Shown here piece after piece: positions 36,445 through 40,313 of a stretch of 40,313 nt of DNA. The DNA lies in the NCBI GenBank assembly GCA_028286915.1, contig JAQBQQ010000021.1, positions 1-40,313 of the forward strand, in the 5' to 3' direction. Positions within the stretch are counted from its first letter, which is position 1. Every line of letters begins with the position of its first letter. The notes beneath the pieces were generated by a model, which had not been told where the DNA came from, ran no database searches, and worked only from the letters and a program-made list of their open reading frames with translations. This DNA comes from Candidatus Peribacteria bacterium (lineage in GTDB: Bacteria; Patescibacteriota; Gracilibacteria; Peribacterales; Peribacteraceae). The position numbers were made by a program, and so were the translations under genes.

Positions 36445-36524
36445 GTTGCTGACGGGGACGGGATTCGACCGGCAATAAGTTCCAACCTTATTGCACTTCT
36501 CCTCCATCTAGGACCGTCGGCAAC
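36445..36524. other. 80-bp cloverleaf-like (tRNA-like) element
   Basis: 11-bp terminal stem GTTGCTGACGG/CCGTCGGCAAC; inner 8-bp stem GCAATAAG/CTTATTGC with 7-nt loop; GATTCGAC motif. Confidence 0.5.
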
Positions 36525-36721
36525 GCTTTCTATCTATAGAATACTCTATTTACCTCTTTTTTGGTAGATTATTTATTATAGGCGATATGTTATACTGCTT
36601 TCGACCCAAGACACCGGCGGGCTTTTCGTGTCCGCATATATCATCCACCACCAACGTAGAAAGGGGCATCTGCGCCTCAACCAACGCGCTGTCGACTGAA
36701 AAAATTGCTACCAAGTTAACT

Positions 36722-37042
36722 ATGGAATTGAAAGATTGTGCTCTGCTGGCAAAACGAGTGCGTGGGCTCTATGAGCAATATGAAAAAAAGAAATATGGGA
36801 AGTCCTGGAGTACAGAAGAACTCGCTATGGGTTTTGCGGTGGATGTTGGTGATTTGCTTAGAATTATTATGGCGAAAGAAGGTCGTCGTACGCTTGAAGA
36901 TATAGATAATAAACTGACACATGAGCTCTGCGACTGCCTCTGGAGTATCTTAGTCATTGCAGATAGATATAATATTGATATGGAAAAAAGTTTTATGAAG
37001 GAAATGGAACTATTAGAGACGCGAATGCAAGAAAAGATATAA
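36722..37042 (+). CDS. MazG-like nucleotide pyrophosphohydrolase
   Basis: WSTEELAMGFAVDVGDLLRIIMAKEG...HELCDCLWSILVIADRYNIDMEKSF. Confidence 0.75.
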   Translation: MELKDCALLAKRVRGLYEQYEKKKYGKSWSTEELAMGFAVDVGDLLRIIMAKEGRRTLEDIDNKLTHELCDCLWSILVIADRYNIDMEKSFMKEMELLETRMQEKI

Positions 37043-37128
37043 ATGGATATCAGATACGTAAACACCTCCTCTCGGCAAAGAGACGCGCAGCACTATAGGC
37101 CGGAACGTTTGTTCTGATAAAACAAGAG

Positions 37129-38487
37129 TCAGAGGGCGGAAGGATACGTCTCCGGCAACTCCCCTTCCGGCCACGGCGCCGTCCACTCAAGCGGTCGCAC
37201 CGCCTTCGTGCGCTCGAAATGCAGGATGCCATCGAACTGATCGGCAAGCCGCGCATCGAAGTAATGGCTTGCTCGCTCCGTCTCAGGACGATAGATGACG
37301 CCGATGGCGCGTTCCAGACGCGGCCGCTGCAACTCGTAGCGCAGATCACCGTCTCGTAAACCGTCTCGTAAGCGGAGGAAGAATTTCGACAGACCGGTTT
37401 CATGGAAAAGTCGCTCGTAACTCCCTTCGAGGGAAGGATTGACTCGCTTGATCTGCGCGGGCTCGCCCCAATCATCGGCTGCCGTGACGGTTCCCGTGTG
37501 CGTCGTGAAACCGATGAGGACGGCGTCGTTTCCGTGCTTCTCCTTCATAAGCTGACCGATATTGAACTCCCCGGCTTCGCCCATGTAGGTCGCCTTGGCG
37601 TTGCCGATGTGGGAGTTATGCGCCCACACGACGATCTTGTTTGTTCTTCCCTGGGCATCCAGATGCGCCACGAGTGTTTCGAGCATTTCCGACATGTGAC
37701 TGTCACGCACGTTCCAGGACGAGACACGTCCCATGAACATCGTACGGTAATACTTCTCCGCGTTCTTCACGAGCCGCGCGTTCTGTTCGACTGAGAAGAA
37801 TTCCTGATTCGTCGAATCTTCAAGGCGTCTCTTTCGCAGTTCAAGGAGCTGGGCGATGACTTCTTCTTCGCAACTTTTCGTAAGGCCGAAACTCGCACGG
37901 TAGCCGTAGGACTGCGGGTCTTCCCCGGACTGATCGAAACAGGAGTAGCGGTACCTTGCTCTCTTTGCAGACTCCGGATCGGTACGGTCGAGGTAACTGA
38001 GTACGACGCCAATGGATTGGAACATGCTGTAAAGATCGAGTCCGTAGAAACCGATGTGAAATTCAGGCGGCAATGCCGCATTGTAGGCGTAGAGCCAGTC
38101 TACGAAATTCAGCACATCTGCGTTGCGCCACATCCACTGAGGGAATCGCTTGAAATCCAGCAGGGCTTCATTCGCGTTTCTGTCCTCGCTCTCGTGGCGA
38201 ATATAGCGGTTCACACGGTACATGTCCGGCCAGTCGGCCTCAGCGGCGACTGCCGTGAAGCCCGCCTCCCGGATCAGTATTCGCGTGATCGCGGCCCGCT
38301 CTCTATAGAATTCATGCGTGCCGTGCGTCGCTTCACCGAGCAGCACGAAACGGGCATTGCCGATGAGATCGAGAATGGGTTCATAGTCGGATTCGTCATC
38401 GCCCGTCAGCAGGTGAGCTCTGTCTCGGATTTCCTCTGCCAGTGCTGATCGGATGGCGGTGACAGGCATAGGTTTCTTAAAAGGCAA
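37129..38487 (-). CDS. Erythromycin esterase family protein
   Basis: FVLLGEATHGTHEFYRERAAITRILIREAGFTAVAAEADWPDMYRVN, VVWAHNSHIGNAKATYMGEAGEFNIGQLM. Confidence 0.93.
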   Translation of the reverse strand: MPFKKPMPVTAIRSALAEEIRDRAHLLTGDDESDYEPILDLIGNARFVLLGEATHGTHEFYRERAAITRILIREAGFTAVAAEADWPDMYRVNRYIRHESEDRNANEALLDFKRFPQWMWRNADVLNFVDWLYAYNAALPPEFHIGFYGLDLYSMFQSIGVVLSYLDRTDPESAKRARYRYSCFDQSGEDPQSYGYRASFGLTKSCEEEVIAQLLELRKRRLEDSTNQEFFSVEQNARLVKNAEKYYRTMFMGRVSSWNVRDSHMSEMLETLVAHLDAQGRTNKIVVWAHNSHIGNAKATYMGEAGEFNIGQLMKEKHGNDAVLIGFTTHTGTVTAADDWGEPAQIKRVNPSLEGSYERLFHETGLSKFFLRLRDGLRDGDLRYELQRPRLERAIGVIYRPETERASHYFDARLADQFDGILHFERTKAVRPLEWTAPWPEGELPETYPSAL

Positions 38488-38705
38488 TCCCTGACGATAC
38501 GATTATCTCGAATTTTCGGCAAAAATTTGCCGAAGATTCCCGTCATAGATGACGGATATCATAGAAAATTCTCTCCATATTTCCGAACCTGATGGATGTG
38601 GAGAACAGGATTACTGCCCATTGGCGCATAACGGTGTTGCATAAGAAAATAGCTACTGCGAAATGAAAGTGCTTTCGGCTACTGCACTGCTACAATTGCA
38701 TCACT

Positions 38706-39614
38706 ATGCAAAAAATTATTCCCCATCTCTGGTTCGATACGGAAGCGAAGGAGGCCGCTGAGTTCTATGTGTCCGCGTTCGGCGACGGGTCGAAGGTCAC
38801 GAATGTGACGACCCTCCACGATACGCCTACGGGCGACTGTGACGTAGTGTCATTCGATCTTCGCGGCTACTCATTCATGGCGATCAGCGCGGGGCCGCTC
38901 TTCCAATTCAATCCGTCGATCTCATTTATGCTTAACTTCGATCCCTCGACGGACAAAGATGCGCGGAAGAATCTGGATGTGCTCTGGGAGAAACTCTCCG
39001 ATGGAGGCGAGGCTCTCATGCCGCTCGACAAGTATCCCTTCAGCGAACACTACGGATGGATCAAGGACAAGTATGGCGTCACGTGGCAGCTGATCCTGAC
39101 GAATCCAGAGGGCGAGCCGCGGCCGTTCATCATTCCTTCCCTCATGTTCGTGGGAGACATGACGGGAAAGGCCGAGGAAGCGATCGATTTTTACGTCTCG
39201 GTGTTCAAGGATTCGAAGCGCGGCATGACTGCACGCTACTCGGCCGGCTCGGCGCCGGATACAGAAGGAACAATCATCTTCGCTGATTTTATGATTGAGA
39301 AGCAGTGGTTCGCAGCCATGGACAGCGCGGGTCCGCATCGTTTCTCCTTCAACGAGGCCATCTCCCTCCTCGTGCGCTGCGACACTCAAGAAGAGATTGA
39401 TTATTACTGGAGCAAACTTTCCGCCGTTCCCGCAGCCGAACAGTGTGGGTGGCTGAAGGACAAGTACGGCATCTCCTGGCAGATCAGCCCGGACATCATG
39501 GATGATATGCTGCAGAGCGGCGATCAGGAAAAGACCACACGGGTTACCCAGGCGTTCCTGAAAATGAAAAAAATCGATCTTTCGGCTTTGCAGAAGGCCT
39601 ACGAAGGACGGTAA
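38706..39614 (+). CDS. Tandem PhnB-like (VOC) domain protein
   Basis: Two copies of (I/L)x(F/D)..A..A..FY(V)S(A/V)F and CGWLKDKYGxSWQ/YGWIKDKYGVTWQ. Confidence 0.88.
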   Translation: MQKIIPHLWFDTEAKEAAEFYVSAFGDGSKVTNVTTLHDTPTGDCDVVSFDLRGYSFMAISAGPLFQFNPSISFMLNFDPSTDKDARKNLDVLWEKLSDGGEALMPLDKYPFSEHYGWIKDKYGVTWQLILTNPEGEPRPFIIPSLMFVGDMTGKAEEAIDFYVSVFKDSKRGMTARYSAGSAPDTEGTIIFADFMIEKQWFAAMDSAGPHRFSFNEAISLLVRCDTQEEIDYYWSKLSAVPAAEQCGWLKDKYGISWQISPDIMDDMLQSGDQEKTTRVTQAFLKMKKIDLSALQKAYEGR

Positions 39615-39625
39615 CCGATTTCTCT

Positions 39626-40313
39626 ATGCCAAAACTTTTTGCAGACAAGACCATCGAGATCGATGCCCCGGCTTCCGTCGTCTGGGATGTCCTTATAAAG
39701 GACGCTGATGTATGGGCCTTCGCCTTCGCAGAGGCCCGGGTCGAGTCTGACTGGAAGCCTGGCAGCCCCGTCCGTTGGAAGAAATCCGATGGCAATGTGT
39801 TCGTCGAGGGAACAGTGACTGCATTCAAGCCTCAAAAACTCCTTCGATTTACGGTGATCAGCACCGGGGAACCCGAGCATCGCGCACTGGCGCGAACGGA
39901 AGAGGACGGCATCACATTCGAACTGTCGGAGCGTGATGGAGGAATCACGCTGCGTGTCCGACATGGGGATTTCTCCGTTTTGAAAGACGCAGAGGAAGCT
40001 CTTCGCGGAACGATGGAGGGATGGGGTCGAACGCTACCGAAGATCAAGGCAACGGCCGAATGGATCGCAACACTGGAACGGGAAGGATTCAAAGACATTG
40101 GTGTTTGCCCGATCCCGCCGAATAAGGATCTGCCGGAGCATATGCATGACCAGCATACAGTGCATATGATTCTTGAAGGGGAGCTGATCATCAAAGATAA
40201 CGAAGGCACGAAAACGTACCGCCCCGGCGACCGGGTGGAATTCCCAGCCGGTACCACGCACAAGGCAAGAGGCAGTACAGACACCGGGAAGATGATCATC
40301 GGCGTAAAGGCGG
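39626..40313 (+). CDS. SRPBCC (AHSA1-like) domain fused to a cupin (3' truncated by window edge; not in ORF track)
   Basis: MPKLFADKTIEIDAPASVVWDVLIKDADVWAF...HGDFSVLKDAEEALRGTMEGWGRTLPKIKA then LPEHMHDQHTVHMILEGELIIKDNEGTKTYRPGDRVEFPAGTTHKA. Confidence 0.88.
   Translation, partial: MPKLFADKTIEIDAPASVVWDVLIKDADVWAFAFAEARVESDWKPGSPVRWKKSDGNVFVEGTVTAFKPQKLLRFTVISTGEPEHRALARTEEDGITFELSERDGGITLRVRHGDFSVLKDAEEALRGTMEGWGRTLPKIKATAEWIATLEREGFKDIGVCPIPPNKDLPEHMHDQHTVHMILEGELIIKDNEGTKTYRPGDRVEFPAGTTHKARGSTDTGKMIIGVKA

Noticed and set aside
36445-36524. Calling the element a tRNA-Pro/Trp gene or a tmRNA
   Set aside because: Stem lengths (11-bp acceptor-like, 8-bp anticodon-like, 3-bp T-like) and the missing tmRNA 3' half do not fit.

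Overview
The window looks like a chromosomal segment of a candidate-phylum bacterium, probably CPR/Patescibacteria. That is inferred from a pilin-like membrane protein, short gene versions, single scattered housekeeping genes and word-like intergenic repeats; no database was searched. TGA behaves as a normal stop. Recognisable core genes are folP, glgP-like, phosphomannomutase, asparaginase, gmk, a family-4-like UDG, pheS, pyrE, rsmG, rlmE, ftsE, bcp, an AlkD-like gene, msrA, an Nramp-UspA fusion, tRNA-Ala(GGC) and tRNA-Arg(GCG). Between them sit single genes that look like self-contained cassettes (own promoter region, structured 5' leader, strong terminator at the stop). These encode a multi-copy-type CPR protein, a NUDIX hydrolase, an orphan protein, a planctomycete-like secreted repeat protein, a GH6 cellulase and a PEP-CTERM-like protein. 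The signals I rate highest are: (1) a family of small hairpins with a conserved outer stem, a 3x3 internal loop and covarying inner stems, several next to long flanking duplications (38 bp over a tRNA promoter, 15 bp before rlmE), resembling REP/RAYT-type elements; (2) an A-cargo-B-A-cargo-B arrangement in which two unrelated genes are framed by the same flanking sequences; (3) a roughly 500-nt ORF-poor locus with a promoter and a terminator on the minus strand, a candidate structured ncRNA; (4) a telomere-like G-quadruplex motif at the glgP stop codon; (5) a start-codon-sequestering leader hairpin; (6) an 80-bp cloverleaf-like element. Everything here was read by eye, with no homology search or folding software.
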